NCBI GenBank assembly: GCA_963787205.1
Contig: CAWBCD010000006.1
Location: 248,001-312,000 of the forward strand
Length of the DNA: 64,000 bases
From: DATFNI01 sp963787205
Lineage (GTDB): Bacteria; Bacteroidota; Rhodothermia; Balneolales; DATFMH01
Direction of reading: 5' to 3'
Part shown: piece by piece, positions 1 to 8,420 of the stretch
Layout of the letters: every line of letters begins with the position of its first letter
Numbering within the stretch: position 1 is the stretch's first letter
Made by a program: the position numbers and the translations under genes
The notes under the pieces: generated by a model
What the model was told of the DNA's origin: nothing
The model's input: the letters and a program-made list of their open reading frames with translations, nothing else
The model's database searches: none

Positions 1-925
1 TAAACCCGGAAAAGTCACCCTCAATATCGTTAACGGTGTCATCATCACGTTTATATGGCTGCGGAGAGGGTGCGAGGCCGTGATAATAATTCAGGAAAAT
101 GTCGAGGCCGAAGTTGTTGAGAGCGGAGCCGAAGAAAACAGGTGTGACCTTGCCGACTGCAAAAGCATCACGGTCCATACTTTCAAACTCATCTTCCACG
201 AGCATGATTTCTTCCATAAACTGCTCACGCGCTCCTGCAGAGAGTCTGGATTTCTCGAGTCCTTCCTCCAGATCGTATTCCTCGCTTTCCGCAATATAAG
301 CACCATGATGGGATTTCGTGTACAGGTGCATCTTTTTCGAAATCAGATCATAAATACCCTGGAAATCTGGTCCGATGCCTACGGGCCAAGAGGCCGGAAC
401 CGGACGAATTCCGAGTTTATTCTCTATGTTATCCATCACATCTAAGCCATCCATACCGGGGCGGTCGCACTTGTTTACGAATGTGATTACCGGGGTCTGG
501 CGCAGCTTGCACACTTCGAACAGTTTTTCGGTTTGTTCCTCGACGCCTTTGGCAACGTCGATCACCATCAGGGCAGAGTCGGCTGCCATCAGGGTGCGAT
601 AGGTATCTTCGGAGAAGTCCTTGTGCCCCGGAGTATCCAGCAGGTTGTACTTGATGCCGTCTTTCTCAAAGCGCAGAACGGACGAGGTTACCGATATCCC
701 ACGCTCCTGCTCGATGGCAAGCCAGTCGGAGACGGCATAGCGGGCAGCCTTCCGCTGTTTAATGGATCCGGCTTCGCGAATCGCGCCACCGTATAGCAGT
801 AATTTCTCGGTAAGCGTGGTCTTACCGGCATCCGGGTGGGAAATAATGGCAAACGTCCGGCGCTGTTGGGCTTCCGTCAGAATGTCTGATGTTTCGGGTG
901 AAATTTCCCTGGTTTCTGATGACAT
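1..925 (-). CDS. prfC: Peptide chain release factor 3 (partial, C-terminus beyond window)
   Basis: Translational GTPase that releases class-I release factors from the ribosome after termination. About 308 N-terminal residues are visible. The G1 loop HPDAGKTT lies near residue 30, followed by the G3 motif DTPGHKDF and the G4 motif NKCDR. RF3 is usually about 530 residues, so roughly 220 are missing beyond base 1. The ATG at 925 gives the N-terminus MSSETREISPETSD, which places the G1 motif at the normal distance. It lies 97 bp downstream of the symporter gene on the same strand. Other translational GTPases (EF-G, LepA) are less likely because the SDWLAIEQERGISVTSS switch-I region is RF3-like. 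Confidence 0.95.
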   Translation of the reverse strand, partial: MSSETREISPETSDILTEAQQRRTFAIISHPDAGKTTLTEKLLLYGGAIREAGSIKQRKAARYAVSDWLAIEQERGISVTSSVLRFEKDGIKYNLLDTPGHKDFSEDTYRTLMAADSALMVIDVAKGVEEQTEKLFEVCKLRQTPVITFVNKCDRPGMDGLDVMDNIENKLGIRPVPASWPVGIGPDFQGIYDLISKKMHLYTKSHHGAYIAESEEYDLEEGLEKSRLSAGAREQFMEEIMLVEDEFESMDRDAFAVGKVTPVFFGSALNNFGLDIFLNYYHGLAPSPQPYKRDDDTVNDIEGDFSGF

Positions 926-1022
926 GAGTTGAATTCGTTCTATCCGCAAAAAGCTTCAAATATACGAATTTTTCACCTCACAGTCATGATTTTCAAACAG
1001 ACAATCAAAGTATCACGGCTTT

Positions 1023-2867
1023 TTAAGATGGCGTTTCTTCACTCAGTTTACCGTCAGGCTGTTCGATAACGGTATCGAACCCGCGATGGGTCAGATCCCA
1101 ATAGAGATAGCCAGCCGCAACGGCTGCCCCAAGGAAGCACAGTATCGCAGAACTGGTCTCGTAGAACAGAAGATATCCAACACCAAACAAAACAAGATAA
1201 ACAAGTGCAACCCCCGCCATCCAGTCGAAGAACAAGGCCCATAATCCCTTGTCTGGTTCCACGTCGGGATGTTGCTTGCCAATCTTAGTCCAGCCGGGAC
1301 CACCGGGATGGACACGACGATAGAAGATATCAAGTGTTTCTTTTTTGGTCGGGCGAGTAATAAAGGTCACAATAACCCAGATCACTGTGGTGATGGCCAC
1401 CACATAAAACAGGTTAATGGGAAACGGATCTTCGAGTCCGGGTACTTTCACACCTAGCAACGAAAGAATCACCATAAAAATCGGTGCAAGTGTTGCTGCC
1501 AGCTCACTCCAGGCGCTTATACGCCACCAGTACCAGCGAAGAATCAGAACAAGCCCCAGTCCGGCTGATGCCGAAAGCACAAGCCCCCACGCCTGGCTGA
1601 TCGAATGGAGCATCGTGGTTACAATCAGAGAAAGCACGGCCAGTAAAAATGTAACGATACGTGAGACAAGCACGTAGTGTTTCTCATCACCATCCGGTTT
1701 GATAAAACGACGCCAGAAATCATTAATCAGATAGGAACTTCCCCAGTTGAGCTGTGTGGCAAAGGTACTCATAAATGCAGCCAGAAATGCAGCAACCAAT
1801 AATCCCAGCATTCCTGACGGTAGTGCATTTCTCATCACCAACACATATCCTTCACGAGGACTAGCCAGATGCGGATACAGAACCAGTGATACCAACGCTA
1901 CAATGATCCACGGCCATGGTCTCAGGCAGTATTGTGCAATGTTGAACCATAGTGTGGCAAACACCGAGTGCTTCTCATCTTTTGCACTCATAATGCGTTG
2001 TGCGATATAACCACCGCCCCCCGGTTCCGCCCCTGGATACCAGCTCGACCACCATTGTACACCAATATAAGCCACAAATGCCGCTGTACTAAGCGCCAGC
2101 ACGCCGGCGCCCTCAGCAACATTTCCGACAGTTGGGAAAAAGTTAAACGTAGACTTAGGAAGTTTTTGTAACAGACCGTGCATGCCCCCGATGCCAGGCA
2201 TATCCAGAGCGTAAAAAGCCAGCAGGATGGTACCGCCCATGGCGACGAAAAACTGAAAAAGATCGGTAACGGCTACCCCCCACAAACCCGAAATGAGGGA
2301 GTAAACGCCTACAAGCAAAATGATAACTCCCACCCATGCGAGAGACGCTGTAAGGTGAAGTCCAAAAAAGGAAATAGATGACATTCCAAAGAAGGTTACA
2401 CCGGGAAATAATACCTGAATGATAGTCTGCATAGCCAGTGAAACCCATCCGAGAATGATCACATTCATGAGCAGTCCGAAATAAATAGCCTTGATACCGC
2501 GAAGCCACGCCGCCTCGGGACCACTGTAACGAAGCTCGATGAATTCGACATCAGTCAGAACCCCACTTCGCCGCCACAAGCGGGCAAAGAAGAATACCGT
2601 GAGGATACCACCAAAGACAAAATTCCACCAAAGCCAGTTACCTGCGATCCCGTTTTTGGCAACCATTTCCGTGACCGCAAGCGGGGTATCGGCCGCAAAA
2701 GTTGTGGCGACCATGCTGGTACCGGCCAGCCACCATGGCATGTTTCGGCCTGAAAGAAAAAATTCCAGGGTACTTTCCCCGGCTCTTTTGTAAAAGTAAA
2801 TGGCAATCCCAAACGAGATTACGAAATAAGATGCAATCAGAACCCAGTCGATAGTTGCTAATGCCAT
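1023..2867 (-). CDS. Sodium:solute symporter (SSS) family protein
   Basis: Inner-membrane Na+-coupled transporter of the SSS/SLC5 family, 614 residues. The N-terminal segment has the family signature: a first helix, then FFLSGRNMPWWLAGTSMVATTFAADTP, typical of the TM1-TM2 region. About 13-15 hydrophobic segments follow, with amphipathic loops around residues 495-545. The substrate cannot be read from the sequence; sugar, amino acid or carboxylate are all possible. The start ATG at 2867 directly precedes the first hydrophobic helix. It lies upstream of prfC on the same strand and is divergent from the glycosyltransferase across a 400 bp gap. Confidence 0.88.
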   Translation of the reverse strand: MALATIDWVLIASYFVISFGIAIYFYKRAGESTLEFFLSGRNMPWWLAGTSMVATTFAADTPLAVTEMVAKNGIAGNWLWWNFVFGGILTVFFFARLWRRSGVLTDVEFIELRYSGPEAAWLRGIKAIYFGLLMNVIILGWVSLAMQTIIQVLFPGVTFFGMSSISFFGLHLTASLAWVGVIILLVGVYSLISGLWGVAVTDLFQFFVAMGGTILLAFYALDMPGIGGMHGLLQKLPKSTFNFFPTVGNVAEGAGVLALSTAAFVAYIGVQWWSSWYPGAEPGGGGYIAQRIMSAKDEKHSVFATLWFNIAQYCLRPWPWIIVALVSLVLYPHLASPREGYVLVMRNALPSGMLGLLVAAFLAAFMSTFATQLNWGSSYLINDFWRRFIKPDGDEKHYVLVSRIVTFLLAVLSLIVTTMLHSISQAWGLVLSASAGLGLVLILRWYWWRISAWSELAATLAPIFMVILSLLGVKVPGLEDPFPINLFYVVAITTVIWVIVTFITRPTKKETLDIFYRRVHPGGPGWTKIGKQHPDVEPDKGLWALFFDWMAGVALVYLVLFGVGYLLFYETSSAILCFLGAAVAAGYLYWDLTHRGFDTVIEQPDGKLSEETPS

Positions 2868-3267
2868 GGTTATTCCAAGGTTATACTTTACTGTTTTTTG
2901 TTCGCTTCACTACGCATGACTCGATATCCGGCACATCCTTCAGGATCCGGTTCTGATAATTACCAGAACCATGAGGCAGGCCTAGTGGCTATATAATGAA
3001 AAAATAATATTTCAAAATCACTATCTGATTTCATAAATATTTACATCGATTTATACTTCTTCATAATCGCCGTTATAATATAGGGTACCGATCGTATTTA
3101 TCTATATACACCACTGATACGTCTCAAACCCTACATCGTTCATTATGAGTTATAAGATTTACCTGTTAACGTCTTGTTTTTTTGAATGCCGATACTTTTT
3201 CAAGATGCATGGCAAATCGTATATTGTCATCTAACTTAGCCAATCATTTACACACCCAGTTCTAATT
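2868..3267. other. Divergent intergenic region with a small hairpin
   Basis: AT-rich 400 bp region between the divergent symporter and glycosyltransferase genes, so it presumably holds both promoters. No ORF with coding character was seen. A 7-bp inverted repeat, GGTTCTG and CAGAACC separated by 8 nt, occupies 2949-2970, about 80 bp upstream of the symporter start; it could be an operator or an mRNA hairpin. No terminator-like T-tract is attached. Confidence 0.4.
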
Positions 3268-5745
3268 GTGTCAAAGCTAACCGCCATAACCATATTCCAG
3301 AATCGTGCTTCTGAGGTCGAATCAACCTTAACAGCACTGTACGAACACCACGACCTTCCACTCGAGCTCATCATTATAAACGATGGCTCCAAAGATGAAA
3401 CTAGCGGCATCATTCAATCCGTCGTGGAGTATTTTCAACATGATGAAACTTACTATTTCGAACACGAGGCATCCATCGGTTATGGAAGGTCACTGAATGA
3501 AGCTCTTCTTAATGTGGCCGGCGATATTATCTGGGTGCCGGAAAACGCATCTGAAATCAATTTCGAGAAAACAACATCCCTTTTAGAACACCTTGCAATG
3601 TTCCCCTATGCCGGCGCCTCACTTATGACACCGGATGTCGAATCGCTGGGGATAGCCGGGGACGTCAGCTCGTTTCCATCGGATCAGTCCTTTTTCTGGA
3701 ACTGGAATGTTATCCCGGCAAGAGAACGCTATTTCAATCCAGCCATGGAGCGTGGTTTTGGGTTTGAATTATGGCTCAGAATCGGCAGGCCACGGCTCTG
3801 GAAGGCACCGGTTAATCTTTTTACCGGCGGGACAAAGTGGAATTTTTTAGATCTGAAACGATCCGATCGCAATGAACTCCGTTACGCCCTGCTCCGGGGT
3901 GGAGCCGACAACAGGGACCAGGCACGGATCATTGAACAACAGATCGAATTCATCCCCCGGTCTGTCAATGTGTTGGAAATCAGTTCGGAGAAACAGGAAG
4001 AATCAGCCGAACACGTCGTGCTGATTGAAAAAGCACAGAGAGCACTCAAGGATGGCAACTACTCGGTAAGCCTGGATGCTGTAGAACGGGTTCTGCGTGA
4101 AGACCCTCTGCATAAAAATGCGCTGATCCTGAAAATACAGCTACTCGAGCGCATGCGTCGATATGTGGAGGCTTCCGAACTCAAATACACGCTTAAAGCC
4201 GCCGGTGGACATCTCCCCGATGAAAAGGTATCAGACGCCAATCATCCGGAAGATCAAATAACCAATGAGGAGGTAGAACAGGATTATCAGCATGAGGATG
4301 AACCTGACGGAACCGAAGAGGTAGTCGAACTTTCGGATAATACCGGAATCGATACGGAGCCTGAACTGAAATCCGGGACCGTACCAATCGATTCGGAGGG
4401 GGAAATTCCTGATGAAACTGAGTCCGAGAAGCAAAGCATCTCCGACGATCATGACGAGCAGATTGCTATTTCACTACTTATTGCTGTCTCAGGGCTTGCT
4501 CAGTCCCGATTGGAACGTTGCTTACACTCTTTACATCAAAATGAATCACAGGCAGGAATTGAGCTGATCATTATAGATAATGCAACACTCGACAACACCC
4601 CGGAGTACCTCGAACAATTACAGGCTGATCGTTTTTTTAATTGTCGCGTGCTTACGAATCCGCGGAATCTGGGATTTGCCAAAGCTATAAATCAAGGTAT
4701 TGATGAGGCTCGTGGTGAGTATGTCTGCGTTATGCACGACGATGTGGAAGTTAAAATGCTTCTGCTTCATCAACTGAAAAAACTACTGGAAGATAACGAG
4801 GCATTCGGGGCTGTAGCTCCCTTAACTGACTATACTCTAAATCTGGATCAGATATCCGAAAGGGCAGAGTCGGCCAAATCGGATAAATTGATCGAGACAG
4901 AATATCTGGACAGCTTTTGCCTTTTATTCCGGAATAATGACATTCGGTTCGATGAAACGTTTGGAGCGGCCTATTTCGAAGACATAGATTTCAGTTTTCA
5001 ACTGCGTGAAAACGGATCGAAAGTGGGCATTTCACCCGGACTTTGGATCCATCATGAATTTGGCCAGACTACGGCCGAACTGGGAATTCCGGTAAAATCT
5101 CCCAGATATTGGGAAAATGCCGAATATTTCCACAAGAAATGGAATATGGAGATCACGTTTCCAGCAGAACAGGAAAATGCATCCGATGTGGATAAGCTAT
5201 TGATCATCAATGAATTAATTAATCCACATTTCCCTGAACCCCACTTGAAACGGCTCTTTGAAGAGCTGTTTACAAGTGAGCTGCGAACTCGAATTCTGGA
5301 AAATAAATGGCCTAAAGATGTCCTTCTTGGCCTGGTACAGCTTATGATGAAGATGGAAGTCAGGGATGTATTACGATCTCTCGAAGAAGAACTCAATGAT
5401 GTGGAGCTAGATGTCGAGATGCTTTATGAACTTGCCTTCTTCTATTATCGTCATAACATCTTTTCAAGGAGCCGTTTTTATATATCTGAGTATCCGGGTG
5501 ATACGGTACCTTTCCATTTTAGGTTATTGGAGCTGGAAATGTTGCTGGCCGAAAAAGAAGCAGAAAAAACTGTTGAGCTACTTACCTCTCTGCTCGAAGA
5601 GAATCCCTCTCATCCCGATTTGTACCGAATTTCCGGCGAATTACACAGTCTGAACGGTGACGAAGATGAAGCTTCACGATTCTTCGAATTGGCAGCTCAA
5701 ATTGATCCCTATCGCTATCCTGAAAAGAATAAGACACTGGGATAA
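3268..5745 (+). CDS. Two-domain family 2 glycosyltransferase with TPR segments
   Basis: Cytoplasmic glycosyltransferase of 825 residues. An N-terminal GT2 fold (about 4-110) shows the IIINDGSKDE nucleotide-binding stretch, but the usual DxD region reads PENAS, so it may be inactive. A TPR-like helical part (about 255-310) and a very acidic linker (about 320-400) follow. The second GT2 domain (about 403-630) keeps IIIDNATLDN, NPRNLGFAKAIN and the metal-binding HDDVEV, then FEDIDFSFQLR. The C-terminus (about 640-825) is TPR-like. The start is GTG at 3268, since no better upstream start leads into the first beta strand. The architecture suggests synthesis of a surface glycan or glycoprotein; the acceptor is unknown. 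Confidence 0.82.
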   Translation: MSKLTAITIFQNRASEVESTLTALYEHHDLPLELIIINDGSKDETSGIIQSVVEYFQHDETYYFEHEASIGYGRSLNEALLNVAGDIIWVPENASEINFEKTTSLLEHLAMFPYAGASLMTPDVESLGIAGDVSSFPSDQSFFWNWNVIPARERYFNPAMERGFGFELWLRIGRPRLWKAPVNLFTGGTKWNFLDLKRSDRNELRYALLRGGADNRDQARIIEQQIEFIPRSVNVLEISSEKQEESAEHVVLIEKAQRALKDGNYSVSLDAVERVLREDPLHKNALILKIQLLERMRRYVEASELKYTLKAAGGHLPDEKVSDANHPEDQITNEEVEQDYQHEDEPDGTEEVVELSDNTGIDTEPELKSGTVPIDSEGEIPDETESEKQSISDDHDEQIAISLLIAVSGLAQSRLERCLHSLHQNESQAGIELIIIDNATLDNTPEYLEQLQADRFFNCRVLTNPRNLGFAKAINQGIDEARGEYVCVMHDDVEVKMLLLHQLKKLLEDNEAFGAVAPLTDYTLNLDQISERAESAKSDKLIETEYLDSFCLLFRNNDIRFDETFGAAYFEDIDFSFQLRENGSKVGISPGLWIHHEFGQTTAELGIPVKSPRYWENAEYFHKKWNMEITFPAEQENASDVDKLLIINELINPHFPEPHLKRLFEELFTSELRTRILENKWPKDVLLGLVQLMMKMEVRDVLRSLEEELNDVELDVEMLYELAFFYYRHNIFSRSRFYISEYPGDTVPFHFRLLELEMLLAEKEAEKTVELLTSLLEENPSHPDLYRISGELHSLNGDEDEASRFFELAAQIDPYRYPEKNKTLG

Positions 5746-5876
5746 TAGCCAATGTTATACAAAAGATGAGAAATTTGTAACAAAAGGAACTTTTATATCA
5801 TAGTACCTGTTTAATTTCAGCAGTGGTAATATTTTTGTTGTAAGGAAGTAAAGTATTTACACTAAAGTATGGGTGT

Positions 5877-6101
5877 ATGAAGTTTTTAAAATTTGCATCA
5901 AGCACCAGCAAGATCGTCCATATAAAGGGCGATAGGTATCCGACTTTATGCATGGCTAATGGTGGTGAAACCCAGGAGTTCGACCATATTCCTGCGAAGC
6001 ATCGCTTATGTGGCCACTGCCGTTATACCTATGAACGGCTGAATCCTAAAGCGGATGTAAAACAACTTACGAGGGATTGGAAAAAGAAAGTCCTGGATTG
6101 A
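5877..6101 (+). CDS. Small Cys/His protein, hypothetical
   Basis: A 74-residue basic protein I do not recognise. It contains Cys at about residue 25, then HIPAKHRLCGHCRY around residues 39-52. The CGHC pair together with the upstream Cys and His could bind zinc. There is no signal peptide or membrane segment. ATG at 5877 is the first in-frame start. It is convergent with the S1/P1 nuclease, with 20 bp between the stops. The Cys/His pattern makes chance unlikely, but no function can be assigned. Confidence 0.55.
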   Translation: MKFLKFASSTSKIVHIKGDRYPTLCMANGGETQEFDHIPAKHRLCGHCRYTYERLNPKADVKQLTRDWKKKVLD

Positions 6102-6121
6102 CGTTCTTCTTCATATCTGAT

Positions 6122-6925
6122 TTACCCCAAAATTTGATTGAGCATATATGCAAGCCTGACGCCTGCACGATATAGTTGTTTGTCAACCACCGGTTGGGCA
6201 GCTTTTATATATGCTTGTCCAATCTTCTTGTTTTTCGGAAGTTTGCCGTAGGCGGTCTTTTGTGCTTCTTTATGTGCTTGTAAAGCCCATTTAACAACTG
6301 ACCCTTTTTCGATTGGTTGGATATCTACACCTTTGTACTGAGTCAAAAGTGTGTTAGCCAGAACAGTTGCTGACGTATCCTCATGTGAAATAATATTAGT
6401 GTCCCAGACACGATGCAGATTTGTGGGATGCCCCAGGAATGTGACCTCGACTTCATTTCCCCCTTTATCATTATTGTCGGATGCATGAAGTGGTTGATGC
6501 AAATCGCCAACAAAATGGATAAGAAACGCGAGTGCATAAGCCCTTGTACTGTCATCGAGCGTAATGTTGTTCAAAATCTGTTTGAAATGATAGATAATAT
6601 CTATAACACAACTTTTATCCGGACAGTCGCGGGACGGTACATAATTATCTTCCTTGAGTGGGATATCGACATAATGCCACGACCCCGTCTCGGGGTGTGA
6701 ATGCCGGTATCCATCGGCAAAACTGGCAACTTCCGCCATATTATTTGCATGCATTACGGCAAGAAGTTGCTGCACTTTTTCAGATGCTGTTTTATTCAGA
6801 TAGTGTTGCGCAACATCCGCTATTACTTCATGTCCCTCCTTACCCCATGCGTTCGATAAAACGGGGATCATAAGAATAATTAGCATAAGAATGGCTGATC
6901 GATAACGACTGCTTAAAGAATGCAT
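6122..6925 (-). CDS. S1/P1 family nuclease (secreted)
   Basis: Zinc-dependent single-strand nuclease/phosphodiesterase of the S1-P1 family, 267 residues, exported. The signal peptide ends with SNA at residues 24-26, so the mature protein begins with Trp27, the residue whose amino group ligates zinc in this family. Other ligands are visible: WGKEGHEVIAD (His), SFADGYRHSHPETGSWHYVD, and HFVGDLHQPLHASDNNDKGGN (His/Asp/His). All the expected elements are present, so activity is likely. Probable role: degrading extracellular or periplasmic nucleic acid for phosphate or nucleosides. Monocistronic as far as can be seen. Confidence 0.93.
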   Translation of the reverse strand: MHSLSSRYRSAILMLIILMIPVLSNAWGKEGHEVIADVAQHYLNKTASEKVQQLLAVMHANNMAEVASFADGYRHSHPETGSWHYVDIPLKEDNYVPSRDCPDKSCVIDIIYHFKQILNNITLDDSTRAYALAFLIHFVGDLHQPLHASDNNDKGGNEVEVTFLGHPTNLHRVWDTNIISHEDTSATVLANTLLTQYKGVDIQPIEKGSVVKWALQAHKEAQKTAYGKLPKNKKIGQAYIKAAQPVVDKQLYRAGVRLAYMLNQILG

Positions 6926-7133
6926 AACCTGTCGGAAACTATTATTAATTTAAAATTATTGGTAACAGACACGACCCAGGTAACGAATACAAATCCTGGC
7001 TGTTTTAAAACAGCGAAATATATAATAAAAACGGTTTGTCTGTGTGCCATTTCTGCGTTTTTTACGTTACTTTAATGAAAGCAGGTATCGCAACGCCTCT
7101 CAATCAGTTAACCCCGAAGAAAAAACCGGAACC

Positions 7134-7955
7134 GTGAAGCTGATTCCTATTGGATTTCTGGATTTTGGCCTGAAGGATTTCTTCGAAACCCTGATCATCG
7201 CCATTGCGATCTACTACATTTATCAGTGGATCAGGGGGTCGTTTGCCGTCCCGGCATTCATCGGTCTTCTGATTGTTCTTGCAGTCAATGCTATTGTCAG
7301 CGCTCTCGGACTCACAACGATCAATTACATCCTTCGCAGCATCATGGATGTCGGTGTGCTGGCCCTGATCATCATATTTCAGCCTGAAATACGAAGACTG
7401 CTTTATAATATTGGGCAAAACACAAATCTTGATCGATTTTTTACACGAGCGAAGCCGAGCTCTGTAATTGACGAGGTGATCGAAGCGGTAAAGACACTCG
7501 CCCGTACCAAGACCGGTGCCTTAATTGTTTTCGCACGGACATCAAGTCTGCAGGATCTCGTAGATGCCGGTGCCAAACTCGACGCCGAGGTTAGCAGCAA
7601 GCTGTTGATCACCATATTTACAAAAGAGACCCCGTTGCATGATGGAGCTGTCATAATTCGGAACAATCGTATCGTGGCGGCCAGCTGCTACCTTCCAATC
7701 AGTCAAAACCGGAATATTTCTTCCGTATTCGGTACGCGCCACCGCGCCGCAGTCGGTATCACGGAAAGCAACAACGTATTTGTCGTGGTTGTATCCGAAG
7801 AAACAGGACGAATATCCGTGGCGCAAAACGGATCCCTGACCAGCGGACTCACTATTCAGAAACTTCGGGCTGAAATGGAAGATACCATGGGTGAGCAGGA
7901 GAGCGGAGAGCAAGGCATGTCGTCGTTCTCACAGCCGGAACTCGAGATGAACTAG
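7134..7955 (+). CDS. cdaA: Diadenylate cyclase CdaA (DAC domain)
   Basis: Membrane-bound c-di-AMP synthase. Hydrophobic helices are followed by a DisA_N/DAC domain with the two signature motifs: LHDGAVI (DGA) and GTRHRAA (RHR), 32 residues apart. GTG at 7134 is chosen because family members begin with a short PIGFLDF-like stretch just before the first helix, as here. An upstream in-frame GTG at 7044 would add 30 polar residues unlike the family. c-di-AMP usually controls potassium and osmotic balance. The C-terminal tail after the DAC domain is short and acidic. Confidence 0.92.
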   Translation: MKLIPIGFLDFGLKDFFETLIIAIAIYYIYQWIRGSFAVPAFIGLLIVLAVNAIVSALGLTTINYILRSIMDVGVLALIIIFQPEIRRLLYNIGQNTNLDRFFTRAKPSSVIDEVIEAVKTLARTKTGALIVFARTSSLQDLVDAGAKLDAEVSSKLLITIFTKETPLHDGAVIIRNNRIVAASCYLPISQNRNISSVFGTRHRAAVGITESNNVFVVVVSEETGRISVAQNGSLTSGLTIQKLRAEMEDTMGEQESGEQGMSSFSQPELEMN

Positions 7956-7983
7956 TGTAATTACCCGTTAATTTGTAAAGTAA

Positions 7984-8050
7984 TTAACCGCGGATTTACA
8001 CGGATCCAAACAGATTAAATCTAAGTTTATCTGTGCCAATCTGTGGTTAA
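7984..8050. repeat. Imperfect inverted repeat (67 bp)
   Basis: The arms TTAACCGCGGATTTACACGG and ATCTGTGCCAATCTGTGGTTAA pair when one is reverse-complemented, with several G/A transitions, so the element is a long imperfect palindrome. It lies 28 bp after the cdaA stop in a 465-bp gap. The sequence style resembles dispersed repeats seen in many bacterial genomes. No second copy was found in this window. Confidence 0.55.
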
Positions 8051-8253
8051 AACGGTAACGACTATCAACTTTAACTGCCCCAATGGACTAAACTTATTTT
8101 ATGGTTATGACACTAGCGGAAAAAAGGGTAGAAATACTTTTTGCTTTCCTTGCTCATTTTGAAAATCTGTCGTTAAATAAAATGGCATCCATTCATTCCT
8201 GAATAATTATGTACTTATGATTCATAAAAAACATTGCTCAACATAGAATCCGG

Positions 8254-8263
8254 AAAGCGCTTT
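8254..8263. promoter_or_regulatory. Candidate operator AAAGCGCTTT upstream of the mutase
   Basis: A perfect 10-bp palindrome in the gap 8051-8420, 158 bp before the mutase start. The same decamer occurs at 11879-11888 upstream of the acyl-CoA dehydrogenase, again followed by TT and an A-rich run. The rest of this gap is AT-rich with no coding signal. A regulator of propionate or fatty-acid breakdown could bind both; this is inference. Confidence 0.4.
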
Positions 8264-8420
8264 TAATAAAAATTCCTGTGATATCGGTTAATGATTGGGC
8301 AAAATGTGTTATGGTTTGTTTTAGTACTTTGAAATATGTCAAATAAAATGGAATAACATATCTGAAAAATGTGTTGCCATACATAAAAGAAATTTTATAC
8401 AGATGATTGGGGGTATTCCC

